From NCBI GenBank assembly GCA_037447655.1, contig JBBHKE010002118.1:130019-192018 (forward strand): DNA of 62,000 nt, given 5' to 3'. The notes beneath the pieces are model-generated. The model was not told where the DNA came from, ran no database searches, and saw nothing but the letters and a program-made list of their open reading frames with translations. Position 1 is the first letter of the stretch; every line of letters begins with the position of its first letter. The position numbers and the translations under genes are program-made. This document shows, in pieces, positions 23,701-34,690 of the stretch. Origin of the DNA: Zygnema cylindricum (Eukaryota; Streptophyta; Zygnematophyceae; Zygnematales; Zygnemataceae).

Positions 23701-25478
23701 CACGATATCTGTCACATTGTTGGCTTCGAGGAGAGGGAGAAGAGCATCTAGTTTCCGAAGCTTATTGCCTCCCATAAGAGGATGTAAAAGGTCATCTCGC
23801 AAAATCCAAAATACTGCTTCATCTCCATTTGATGAGAAAGTTCTTTCATGGTTTGTCTCTTTAATGGTGGAGAATACATCTGGAAATGGAAGCTCAAGTC
23901 ATCTCGTTAAAATTTAGATTCAGTTCATCGAGTTTGTCCCGATGTTGAAATGTTTCTATGCTTCAATGTTTCATGGAATGTTTCAATGCTCAAATGTTCC
24001 AATGTTGAAATGTTTGAATGTTTGACTGTTTGAATGTTCCGATTTTAAAATCTTTCAATGTTAAAACGTTTCAATGCTTCAATGCTTCAACATTCCAATT
24101 TTTCAATTGCAATAATTCAATGTTTCCCTTACCTTTTTTTTCACTTTTACCCTTACTATTAGCATTATAATTATTACTATTATTATTATTTTTATTATAA
24201 TTTTAATATTTGGATGTAGATTCAGCAATTTGTTCATCTTCCATATAACCACAACTCTACATCTAAAACCATGAAAAGCATTCTAATGACAGAATTCTAA
24301 CGTGGAAAAGTTTCACTTCTCAAAAAGGTCAAAAAGGCTGGGGAGTTCTATGTGCAAGTAAATATTTCATACCAGATCCGTTCGACCCAATTGAAAGCGC
24401 TATACGGTAGAGAGAAGACTCTGGGCTTGAAAGGAGCCAATCTCGGGCTAGAATTTGGTTCAAGACATGTTTATTTGTTTCCCATAATTTAAGGCTAGCA
24501 GTTACCTGGAAAACCACAAACTTTAAAAAACTGTGAGAAAATAGCGCATGTAAAATTATCTAGCCATCCATTTTATCTTCCCATATGCTTCCTCAAAATA
24601 CAATAGAATAATCACGATACCTTCTTAATTGTTTGATAATCCCTTACCTGGTTGCCATTGAAAACTTTGGTACGTTAAAAGAACGGATTACCAAAAATTT
24701 ATACAAAGTGAATCTGTCTAAAAGTGACTCAAAATTGCTCATAAGTTTCACTTGTGCATCCAATGTACAAATATGCATGAAAATGCCCACTCTTCATTAA
24801 AGTTTGAAAAAACAAATGATTCCTATGCAAACATCAGGTATACAATGGCATGAATGCTGGTACAGCATGTCACGTCTTTACCTTCAAAACAGTCAGCAAT
24901 GGTGATGCTCCACTAAATGAACAAAAGAATACAGCATTGCAAATGACTTGTCATATGTGTGCAATAAACAGTTTTTTACAAACACTTTGCGGTAAAGTGC
25001 GTTTTTGTTTTTTTTTTCAAACGGTAAATTCAAGCGGCATCACAAGAAGGCCATACAGGCGATGCAATCAATGTGAGGAAAAGTACCAATTAAAGTTGAT
25101 GTTTTCCCAGAGTCATCTTGACTAAAGCCGGAAATCTTGTACAACGGAAGATTATACTCCACGCTTGGCATAAGTTTGCAAACATTTAACAAAAAAAACA
25201 AACAAAACCAAAAAATATTCACAAACAATGTAGCAACCTTTGCCAAGAACCTACAGACGTGCAATAATGGTTTTATAGCCAATATAGAGTTTCTCTTTCC
25301 AGCTCATACTTTTCTGCCCACTCACCCCGCAGCCATGGCGATAGCATCCCCCATTGGAAGCAGGAGGAAGACGACAAAAAAGCCGGTATAAAGAAATCCG
25401 CTGGATCCGAGCACAGGAAAAAGACGCCGCCATGGATGAAGCTGGCAGCCTGGCAGCTCGTCTCAACAGGTCAGCCAT
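20709..25478 (-). CDS. D-cysteine desulfhydrase, PLP-dependent, plant DCD2-like
   Basis: Breaks D-cysteine to pyruvate, H2S and ammonia; belongs to the ACC-deaminase/tryptophan-synthase-beta fold. Eight exons join in frame (5' to 3' on minus): 25478-25326, 24505-24373, 23879-23704, 23566-23524, 23088-22642, 22432-22303, 21682-21509, 21114-20709, giving 553 residues. The first 51 residues are basic and Ser-rich, a likely organelle presequence. Recognised segments in order: ILRDDLLHPLMGGNKLRKLD (Lys at about 135 should carry PLP), VTCGGCQSAHTTAVAVACAE, HLLLRGEPPGISTGY, IREGAGDMAALFG, FVIDSGTGTTAIGVALG, ILLDPIYTLSGWE and VMLHTGGTLGLFGLAQRY. Hydrophilic Glu/Gly/Lys-rich insertions enlarge exons 5 and 8. 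The start is the first ATG of exon 1. A 10-N gap lies in intron 4. Divergent from the isomerase by 220 bp. Confidence 0.92.
22085..22290. repeat. GGAGGAA purine tract (CT-rich on the gene's sense strand)
   Basis: A run of GGAGGAA/GGAGGGG words, which is TTCCTCC on the minus strand where the desulfhydrase is encoded. It begins about a dozen bases after the donor at 22,302. Its open frames (Gly/Glu/Arg) are artefacts. Confidence 0.9.
23270..23279. other. Assembly gap (10 N)
   Basis: Ten N lie in the desulfhydrase intron between exons 4 and 5. The flanks contain near-identical phrases (TTTCAGAACTCTCCGATACT and TGCAGGACTCTCCGATACTG), so a tandem repeat probably broke the assembly. Confidence 0.95.
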
Positions 25479-25698
25479 GGCGACCAAAAATTATAAGTCG
25501 ACACCTTTCAGCTAAAAAACTCTTCTATGAAGTGTAAAGAAACAAAGCAACAAAGCAATAAAGCATCAAACAAAAGTTGCAAGTGGCGTTTGTCTGTGGA
25601 TTGTTTTCAAAAATTTGCTCAGAAATTGCGTTTGAACTTCGAATTTTCAAGTTTTCAAGTTGTAAAACCGAAGGCGTTTGAGTTCAGCAGTGAACGCA
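25479..25698. promoter_or_regulatory. Divergent promoter region, desulfhydrase / isomerase
   Basis: Two start codons point away from each other over 220 bp, so both promoters must lie here if the start sites are right. AAACAAAG/CAAAGCAA short repeats occur near 25,540-25,565. No TATA box is convincing. The right-hand 120 bp are duplicated at 28,145. Confidence 0.45.
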
Positions 25699-27040
25699 AT
25701 GGCTGAGGTATGTGAGACTTTCAATGCTTCTTTTTCTTTTTAAGGGAATGGAAGACAGTGAGGTTGTCTCTTGTAAATCATTGTGAAAGCTTTGGATTAT
25801 ACAGAATGTGTGGAGCAAATATGTTTGGAGGTAACACAAAAGTTTGAAGTGGATGTCAAGTGTGAAGAAATTTATGGAAGGGTGAAACATAGACCATGAA
25901 GGTCTCAACTGCAGTTTCTTGGCTAATTCATAGTTAAAAGTCTAAATACAGAAGCATATTTGGAAGAAATAGTTTCTCTATTAATTTATCTTAACAAAAA
26001 CTAGTCTTTTGGATGTTAAATAAACCTGTTGTTGATTGCTGTTGTATGTAAGAAGTTTGGCTAATTTTGCTGGAGAATGGGTTGGATTGGAAATTGTTGA
26101 GTGATGGAGGAGGTTGAGACTTCCCAGAAAACCGTGTTATACAATACGTACATAAGCTCGTGTTCTTTCCGCATCCGTATTGTCCTCAACTATAAAGGTG
26201 TGCTGATTATTTGAGGCAGAAGGCTAAAAATGACATCTTTTTGACAGCAAGACACATTAACATTGACATTTTTGCCTAACAAACTGGTTTCGGCTGCAAT
26301 TTTTTAGAGCATGTTATGTTTGTTTTCGCATTCAATAGTATGTTTGTGTGTTTCCTCACTTTATTTTAAATGTTCATGTCCTTTTATTTGTATATTATTC
26401 TAAATTTTGTCGAACAGGTTAAGGTGCTTCTTCTTGGTCAACCTTCTTGGCAGCATATATTGTCAACGCTGTTCGTTTTTTTTTGGAAATGTCTGAGGGG
26501 CCAATAGAATAAATGTATATAATGAGTTATCCATGAGGATTTTTCCTTCAGTTTGTACACTTAGGGATCACCATTCCATTAGATTCAATGATAAATCCGT
26601 GCAATGCCACTTTGACTTTCCTCAAATTTCGGTATTCATATCTTCCCAAATATACAAATTTAAAACCACACACGTTTTGCTCTTTTGGAATCAGCAAACA
26701 CCAAAACATCATTTCCTCAGAACGCTACTAAATTTTTCACCCAAAAGAACAAAATACCTTCTCTGCATCATTCATACTCTCTCGCAAAGAAAAAGTTGAT
26801 TTTTCTCCAAGGCAACTTTTTGAAGCATGCTGCTTGAAAGATTTATCTGCTTGACTCTAGAAATTCTTAGAAACGGCAATAAATAAAGAAGCTGTCATAC
26901 ATTTCTCTCTTTTAAAATTCGAGGCACACTGGCAGGTATCGAATATGAGTATCGCGCGCCACAAACCTCCCACAGTCCTGGTTACACACAGGAAGGTAAA
27001 TAGCCTCCCAGAATTAAGTTTCCAGACTACTCCCTCTCCC
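25581..27040 (+). repeat. Segmental duplication, copy A (isomerase 5' region)
   Basis: About 1.45 kb matches 28,145-29,602 in the same orientation, differing mainly by single-base insertions or deletions. It includes the putative first exon (ATGGCTGAG, 25,699-25,707), the exon starting at 26,418 (VKVLLLGQPSW) and the exon 26,924-26,995. Both copies end in a CTCCCT tract. Confidence 0.9.
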
Positions 27041-30000
27041 CCTCCCTCTCCCTTTCCCTCTCCCTCTCCCCCAATTTTTTCTGTTGTATTGCTACGTATT
27101 GGAGGAATTTTACCAATATGGACTTTATTTTATTTTATTTTGAGTTATGATTTTGTTTTAGAAGAAAACCAAAATCAACTAATGAATAAAATAAAAAAAG
27201 AAAAAGCGATATATATATACATATATTCATCAAAGAAACCAAAAAAGAAGGAAAAAAAAATCGAAATAAGAAAAATCCAAGCAACCTTAACTGACCTATA
27301 GAATGGTGGAACGACAGTTCAAAAAAAGTATAAAAAAAGTACAAATCCTAAAAAGAGAACACAATTACCAAGAAAATAACTGTTGAGGAAAGCTCGGAAA
27401 AAATATATATCCTCTTTCTCTCAAATGGGAATTAAAAAAAATCTTGCAAAAACACTTTGGGAGGGTTTATTGAAAATCAGAAATTAAAAACACATTCCTT
27501 CGGTGAAAAAACGTAAAAAGTTTCTAAAACTCTACAAAATCTCTAACAAACCTCCAAATAACTTAACAAAAACAAACTTAGAAAATGTTTAAAACCCAAA
27601 CTTTTTCCATCCTTATACATTCATCTTGTCTTTTGCAAAAAGGAGCGTAAAATTTCAAACCAATCACATACTAGACAAGTGGAGCACATTTTAAAACAAT
27701 TTTACCACCTTTCTTCACAAACTTAAAAAAAAAAAAAAAAAAAACTTCACAAAGAGAATCATATTTATTTTGATTGTCTAAATCATCTTTTACATGCTGT
27801 TCCTTGTCTTAGTCGTCACGAAAACCTCGAGCCCTTCCTTTGTAGATTTTATACAGAAAACAAACAAACAAAAAAAAAAAAGTTCGAGAAGTTAAAGAAT
27901 TTGTTGGAGCCACGGGTTTTCGGAAGCATCTGCGTCCATTTCTTTTTTTAGTCGCGCCACCTGTCTTCCGGCTTCTTCTGGAGAAATTTCGTCCAATGGG
28001 AGCGCGGCAAATTCGCGTAAAAATTTTCGAGCTCGGGCAGCGCCTCGAGCCTCGTCATCTGGTCCGGAAACTCGTTTTCTTTTCAAACTCACCTAAAACA
28101 GAAAAAAAAAACAAAAATAAGACAAATTGGAAAAAAAGAGTGGAAAGTGGCGTTTGTCTGTGGATTGTTTTCAAAAATTTGCTCAGAAATTGCGTTTGAA
28201 CTTCGAATTTTCAAGTTTTCAAGTTGTAAAACCGAAGGCGTTTGAGTTCAGCAGTGAACGCAATGGCTGAGGTATGTGAGACTTTCAATGCTTCTTTTTC
28301 TTTTTAAGGGAATGGAAGACAGTGAGGTTGTCTCTTGTAAATCATTGTGAAAGCTTTGGATTATACAGAATGTGTGGAGCAAATATGTTTGGAGGTAACA
28401 CAAAAGTTTGAAGTGGATGTCAAGTGTGAAGAAATTTATGGAAGGGGTGAAACATAGACCATGAAGGTCCTCAACTGCAGTTTCTTGGCTAATTCATAGT
28501 TAAAAGTCTAAATACAGAAGCATATTTGGAAGAAATAGTTTCTCTATTAATTTATCTTAACAAAAACTAGTCTTTTGGATGTTAAATAAACCTGTTGTTG
28601 ATTGCTGTTGTATGTAAGAAGTTTGGCTAATTTTGCTGGAGAATGGGTTGGATTGGAAATTGTTGAGTGATGGAGGAGGTTGAGACTTCCAGAAAACCGT
28701 GTTATACAATACGTACATAAGCTCGTGTTCTTTCCGCATCCGTATTGTCCTCAACTATAAAGGTGTGCTGATTATTTGAGGCAGAAGGCTAAAAATGACA
28801 TGCTTTTTGACAGCAAGGACACATTAACATGTGACATTTTTGCCTAACAAACAAATTTCGGCTGCAATTTTTAGACCATGTTGTGTTAGTTTTTCGCATT
28901 CAATAGGTATGTTTGTGTGTTTCCTCACTTTATTTTAAATGTTCATGTCCTTTTATTTGTATTTTATTCTAAATTTTGTCGAACAGGTTAAGGTGCTTCT
29001 TCTTGGTCAACCTTCTTGGCAGCATATATTGTCAACACTGTTCGTTTTTTTTTGGAAATGTCTGAGGGGCCAATAGAATAATGAGTTATCCATGAGGATT
29101 TTTCCTTCAGTTTGTACACTTAGGGGATCACCATTCCATTAGATTCAATGATAATCCGTGCAATGCCACTTTGACTTTCCTCAAATTTCGGTATTCATAT
29201 CTTCCCAATATACAAATTTAAAACCACACACGTTTTGCTCTTTTGGAATCAGCAAACACCAAAACATCATTTCCTCAGAACGCTACTAAATTTTTCACCC
29301 AAAAGAACAAAATACCTTCTCTGCATCATTCATACTCTCTCGCAAAGAAAAAGTTGATTTTTCTCCAAGGCAACTTTTTGAAGCATGGCTGCTTGAAAGA
29401 TTTATCTGCTTGACTCTAGAAATTCTTAGAAACGGCAATAAATAAAGAAGCTGTCATACATTTCTCTCTTTTAAAATTTGAGGCACACTGGCAGGTATCG
29501 AATATGAGTATCGCGCGCGCACAAACCTCCCACAGGTCCTGGTTACACACAGGAAGGGTAAATAGCCTCCCAGATTTAAGTTTTCTCTCCTACTCCCTCT
29601 CCCTCTCTCTCTCCTTTATCTTCTCCCTCTCTTTCTCCCTCTTCCTCTCCCTCTCCCTCTCTCCCTCTCCCTCTCCCTCTCCTTTTCCTTCTCCCTCTCT
29701 CACTCTCTCCCTCTCTTTTTCCCTCTCCCTTATTCCGCAAATGTTTTATCTGAAACTATTTTGCCTTTTCCATCTTCTCTCCCTCCCCCCTCTTTTTTTG
29801 GGGGTAGTATGGGAAAGAACGAAGGACTTCCTTTTCTTTCTTTCTTCTTGTTTGAGTAGAAGAAAACAAAATTTTCTCTTTTATATATTGTTCGTGACAG
29901 TGTGTAGAAAACTCTTCTATTTTATGTTTTGTTTTCTTTTGATTTTTGTTTTCTCTGCATTATGGTGTCATCTGCGTTGTCTATTATGTTTTTTAAGCTT

Positions 30001-31923
30001 CACTGAGAACAATGATATGAAACCCTAATTTTACCGACTTTTTTTGCAAAAAAGCGGCTGTAGTTTACGACTCGAGGGAACAGGTTAGAATATTTATACT
30101 GCTAGTTTGGGTAAAATGGGGTTTTTTTTTGGACAGAACTGGAGAGACTGAATCTGAAGGGTCAGGTTCCTGTCCTCTTGATGACAATCTTGCCCTTTCC
30201 TGAGTCTGTTGCCATTGCTGAGGTAAGCTGTTTTGTCTTTACATAAAAAACCAGTAATAGTTGATTTAATTAAGAAAGATCTTGTAAACTCAGTTTCTGT
30301 TTTACGTTGGCCGACTTAACGAGGGAAAAGCCTACAGCTCTATGAATGACATTAATCGTCAACAAAAATAATGGGCAGATAGATAATTTGAAATCTGGAG
30401 AAATTTTTTAAATCCGGGAAGACTCTAGAATACAACTTGTCTCTTTCATTACTGTAAACACTGGAAAGAAACTTCTTTATTGAAAAAAAACTACTGGTGT
30501 GATAAAAAAAACGTTTGTTTTAAAGTTAAAATTGAGGGAGAGATTTCAGGGTTTCTCAGACCTGAGAGTGCCCTTGAAATATAGGAGGGGAGGGAGGGAG
30601 GGAGGGAAGGGGGAGGGGGAGGGTGAGGGGGGAGGGTAGGAGGGAGGGGAGGGGGGGAGGGAGGGGGGGGGGGGGGGAAGGGGGGGAGGGGGGGGGAGGG
30701 GGGGAAGGGGGGGGAGGGGGGGGGAGGGGGGGGGAGGGGGGGAGGGGGGGGGAGGGAGGGGAAGGGGGGAAGGGGGGAAGGGGGGGAAGGGGGGGGAGGG
30801 AGGGAGGGGGGTGTTGGACTTAGCCCTTTGTTAGAAGCTTTTCTTGTTTTTCTCAGTTAACTCTGTTTTACTTAATAACGACAACTAGCATTCTAGTTTA
30901 CGGTTATTTAGTTAGCTCCTTTATTCCAGTTTACATTATTAAGTCAGTTTTCCTTTTATGTTCTTTTAGCTTAATTTAAAAACGTCTAGCTTAGCATCTA
31001 GTGCCAGATCCGATCCTAAGCTGTCCACCGCCTACTATTAGAGATCTTGTCTCTTGCCCTTTCGGAATTATGTGTCAGATGACCTTTCAGGTCACCTACG
31101 GTCTCTAGACTTTGAGAAGTCACTTCGTGACATTCTCTGCTCTACTTAACTGCCTAAATCTTTTGTATCAATTACCTCTTAATCAAAACAATTTGTTTTG
31201 CTCTCTCTTTTGTCTTTTTCACTTTTACTTTCCTTCCTACTTTATCTGCTGCCATGTCATCCACTGCAATAGGGGGGGAGGGAGGGAGGGAGGGAGAGAG
31301 AGAGAGAGAGGAAACTGGTATTGACCGATAGTCATGGGGAGGAGAGAGCAGTATTTGGAGGAGACACGACCGCAACCCTTCTCCTTCTTCCTTCTTTTGC
31401 CGAAAGAAAGGGCAATTGTGAGAAAGGTGGGATTGAGCCTTCTTGAGTATTCTCTCTCTCTCTCCCTCTCCATCTCCCCCTCCCTCTCCCTCTCTCCCTC
31501 CCTATACCTCCCCTCACTCCTCCCCTTCTCTGAAGCCGTCCCTCCCCCCCTTCTTTCCTTCGTGGACACGTTTCAATTTTTTCCAGGTTATGTTTTTTCC
31601 GGTCTTTTTTGAATGTATTTCTTCCGTTCTTGGAGGGCTTTTAAACTCTGTCATTGTTAAAAGAGACATAATCAATTTTTTGCATTTTTTTTCCATGTGA
31701 ATTTGGTGAAAAAATGAAGGCGAGTGAAAATCTTTTACTCCGTAAATCCTTAACATGTTTTCCAATTCAGTTTTGAGATTTTTCGGCTTCTCTCTTGTTT
31801 TGTTTTGTCTTTCTATGGGGGTGAAAATCAGTTGCGTGTTTTTTCTTTGGGCGGAGATTTCAGTTTGTGGAACGCATCAATGCCGGAGTTCAGCCTCTGC
31901 AAAACAGTGCAGTTCTGGTGAGG

Positions 31924-31955
<32 letters not shown>

Positions 31956-34690
31956 TCCCTCTCCCTCTCCCTCTCTCTCTCCCTCTCCCTCCTCTCCCTC
32001 TCCCCTCTCCCTCTCCCTCTCCCTCTCCCTCTCCCTCTCCCTCTCCCTCTCGCCCCCTCGCCCTCCGCCCTCACCCTCGCCCTCGCCCTCGCCCTCTCCC
32101 TCTCCCTTTCCCTCTCCCTCTCCCTCTCCCTCTCCCTCTCCCTCTTCCTCTTCCTCTTCCTCTTCCTCTTCCTCTTCCTCTTCCTCTTCCTCTTCCTCTC
32201 CTCTTCCTCTCTCCCTCTTCCCCTCCCTCCCTCTCTCCCCTCACTCTCCCTTTCCCTGTCCCTCTCCTTCTCCACTTTCCATTTCCTTCATTCTTCCTTT
32301 TCTCTCTCTTTTTTTTGGGGGTGGGGGGGGGGAGGGGTGGGAAAGGAGGAAGAAGCACTCATATTTTTTTTTAGTTCAGCTTAAAACAGAAGTCACCTAG
32401 TAATAATTTCTTTTTTGTCCATTTTTATGTGTATAATTCGCTTTTTTTACATATAGTTTTTTTTTTTTTCGATTCTCAAGAAAATTCTTTGCCCTGGGTT
32501 TTTTTGTTCATTTGCATTGTAAATTACAAAATTCTGTTCCTTCTCTTCTTGCCTTTTTTTTTTTTGTTAATCTTAGGATTAAAAATTGATCACTTATTTT
32601 TGTGACAAAAAATTGGTTTTCTTGTGCAGGATGAGTTGAAGAAAAGATGGGGAGAGGAGGAGAGGACTTGGATGGGCGAAGTTTTGGATAGGACCGAGGC
32701 CTCACAGGTTTTTACAATTTCCATAAAACTTTTAAAACAACATGAAATAGACAGAAAACGGAAAAAATAGAAGTTAATGACAGTTGCTGTAGGGATTTAT
32801 GCAGAACTGAATGCAAAGTTGCCATAGTCACTGCATTCATTTTATGAATATTTTCCATTCATTTAAAGAGTATTCACCATTCTTTTTAAGGATATTATCC
32901 ATTCATTTAAAGACCCATTTTCCATTTGTTTTAAATATATTCTCCCTTATTTTTGAGAGTAATATCCATTCGTTTAAAGACTATTCTCCATTTGTTTTAA
33001 TAACATTCTCCATTCATTTAAAGAATGTTATCCATTCGTTTTGAGAATATTATCCATTCGTATTAAGAATATTCGACAAAGACTAAATGCACAAACTACA
33101 TATTATATTTTGGCATTTTTTTTTTACCCCTTTCTTTACGGAACCCTTTTCAGAAAAACCGGCAAACAACTTTTCACTCTTACTTTCCAGCAAACAAAAC
33201 CTAAAAGGCCAAAAAAGTAGATTTTTCATTAAGGAAGAATATTTGAGGAGTGTAAATATTTGCCATATTTTTCAAAAAAAACGAACATTGGTGACAATGA
33301 AATTGAATGAATTCGTAGAGAAATTTGTAATGTTTTAATGCAAATTGTTGAGTGAAAAAATTTGGACGCAAATTTTTCAAACTTATTTTCATTTCAAAAA
33401 AAAAAACTAAAAAGGACTATTCGATTTTCCAACCCAGCTGAAAAGGACGAGAAACTGGAGTAATTATTTTCTGATTACCAAAATACCTGTGTTTTTTTTA
33501 TTGTTTGGATTTTTAAATTCTTGCTTTTCTTAAACTACATGGAGACAACTAACACATTTTGATTGCTTAAATAATTGATGTTCTATTCATATGGAGAAAA
33601 TAATAATAATAATAATTAATAATCAATTAATTATTGTTTCTCGGTAATTTGGTGGGAATGAAGCTTTAGAGCACGACGTGACGCAGACTGCCGGAAAATA
33701 TTGTTTGGGGGATAATGTCACTTTGGTAAGTTTTATTTTGTTTTCGCGGGTTTTTGTTTTAGGAATTTTTTATTCTTGGGTCATAAATTTAAAGTGTCCG
33801 TGATAATACTTTTTGAGAATCTTATTACTTTGTCTGTAGTGATTGTCCCTTTAGTTGTGTGTTAAGATGTTATGTTTGTAAAAAAAAGTTGGTAATCTGG
33901 ATATTGAAAATGTTGGATTGTGAAAAAAGTCAATTATTCGAGGGTTGAAATTTTGTCTAATTATGTAAAAGGTTACTTTTCTGAGTGTTAAAAGTTGTCG
34001 GATCGTGAAAAAGTTGAAAATATTTGTCGGATTAAGGGAGAAGTTTATAAATCTGAGTTTAACATTGTTGGACTGTTTAAAAAAAAAAAAAAAAACGGGT
34101 AATAAATTGTCAAATTGCGAGAAAAGTAAAAAATCTTAGTTCTAAAATCGTGGGATAGTGAAAAACAATCTTTGTATGGTGGGTGTGAAAAGTTAACTTT
34201 TTAGGTTGACTAATTGTGAAAAAACTTGCTTGTTTTTTTAACAATTCTAGAACTTCTGGAACGAAATTTGCAGGCGGATGTTTATCTCCTACCGCAACTT
34301 TTGAATGCCGAACGTTTTAAACTTGATTTGGTGAGACTCCGCTTTCAATTTTTCCTTCGATTTCCTTTTTAGCCTTGATTTGATGAGACTCTTCTTTCAA
34401 TTTTTCCTTCGATTTCTTTTTTAAACTTGATTTGATAAGACCCGTCTTTCAAATTTTCCTTTCAATTGTAAACTTTTTACTGGTTTTAAAGCTTGAGAGT
34501 CTTTCTACTTTGTTATCATAAAATAACACCTTTAAAAACCCAAATATTCCTGTTAACGCCTTAAAAAAGTCTTTCACTTTTGCAGTCAAAATATTCGACT
34601 TTGAACAGCGTGAAAAACAACTTGGATTTGTTACCAGCTTTTCAAAATGCTCATCCTTTGAAACAAATTGACGCTCCAAAAGATAGTTAA
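25699..34690 (+). CDS. Maleylacetoacetate isomerase / zeta-class glutathione transferase
   Basis: Glutathione-dependent isomerase of tyrosine catabolism (maleylacetoacetate to fumarylacetoacetate). Well-supported exons: 26924-26995 (or its copy 29483-29557), 30137-30222, 31352-31426, 31864-31917, 32630-32707, about 33664-33725, 34274-34330 and 34586-34690. They read LAGIEYEYRA, ERLNLKGQVPVLL, FPESVAIAE, YLEETRPQ, INAGVQPLQNSAVL, TAGKYCLGDNVTLADVYLLP, NAERFKLDL and LPAFQNAHPLKQIDAP, covering the end of the thioredoxin fold and the helical domain. The usual SSCxxRVRIAL glutathione motif is not found; exons 25699-25707 and from 26418 are only candidates for the N-terminus. The acceptor near 33,663 gives no clean in-frame join. 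Copy A keeps a more family-like SPGYTQELERL reading than the second copy. Introns contain CT- and G-rich tracts. Confidence 0.85.
27041..27891. other. AT-rich spacer between duplicated segments
   Basis: Poly-A/T-rich sequence with a TA microsatellite near 27,211-27,222. It is probably intron of the isomerase and/or the 3' region of the small minus-strand gene. No other feature is seen. Confidence 0.4.
27892..28092 (-). CDS. Unrecognised small basic protein, last exon
   Basis: A 66-codon minus-strand frame reads SLKRKRVSGPDDEARGAARA, then RKFLREFAALPLDEISPEEA, and ends ASENPWLQQIL with a stop. Composition (basic start, alternating charged helix, GC-rich codons in AT-rich surroundings) looks genuinely coding. 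The frame begins with GTG directly after TTTTAG and a long pyrimidine run, so it is best read as a terminal exon whose upstream exon(s) lie to the right. That sequence is now the duplicated isomerase segment, and no partner exon is found there. I do not recognise the family. Confidence 0.55.
   Translation of the reverse strand: MSLKRKRVSGPDDEARGAARARKFLREFAALPLDEISPEEAGRQVARLKKEMDADASENPWLQQIL
28145..29602 (+). repeat. Segmental duplication, copy B (isomerase 5' region)
   Basis: Second copy of 25,581-27,040. Relative to copy A it carries extra single bases, for example in GAAGGGGTG and in CGCGCGCGC. Three such changes fall within the 29,483-29,557 exon, changing its middle reading frame but restoring phase at the donor. 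Confidence 0.9.
29586..29740. repeat. CTCCCT pyrimidine tract
   Basis: CT-rich on the isomerase sense strand, starting about 30 bases after the exon ending at 29,557. The Ser/Leu/Pro open frame across it is not a gene. Confidence 0.85.
30583..30812. repeat. G-rich GGGGGA/GGGAGG tract
   Basis: About 230 bases are almost only G with single A residues, with many runs of four or more G, so G-quadruplex formation on the plus strand is plausible. It lies in an isomerase intron. The Gly/Arg/Glu frame over it is an artefact. Confidence 0.95.
31440..31545. repeat. CT-rich tract after isomerase exon
   Basis: CTCTCTCCCT-type sequence begins about 25 bases downstream of the donor at 31,427. A GGGAGG/GAGAGA purine tract lies on the other side of the same exon, at 31,270-31,310. 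Confidence 0.85.
31926..32290. repeat. (CTCCCT)n hexamer tract, 365 bp
   Basis: Long CTCCCT array grading into CTCTTC and CCCTCG variants, starting 8-10 bases after the donor at 31,918. Frames give Ser/Pro, Leu/Ser or Arg/Glu repeats on either strand and are not genes. Length is probably unstable between strains. Confidence 0.95.
34320..34475. repeat. Threefold tandem repeat across an exon-intron border
   Basis: A unit of about 52 bp starting AAACTTGATTTGGTGAGACT and continuing into CTTTCAATTTTTCCTTCGAT occurs three times (from about 34,320, 34,372 and 34,425). The first holds the real exon end and donor; the later copies lose the GT. Confidence 0.9.

Noticed and set aside
25332-25560. Plus-strand exon-like frames (for example WKQEEDDKKAGIKKSAGSEH) after a CCCCGCAG acceptor
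   Set aside because: This is the antisense of desulfhydrase exon 1, whose donor on the minus strand joins in phase with the next exon. No plus-strand partner exon was found.
30623-30823. Gly/Glu/Arg-rich frame
   Set aside because: Product of the G-rich tract only.
31755-32400. Frames of 130-209 codons on both strands over the CTCCCT array
   Set aside because: They are translations of a hexamer repeat (Ser/Pro, Leu/Ser, Arg/Glu) open in several frames at once, so they carry no coding evidence.
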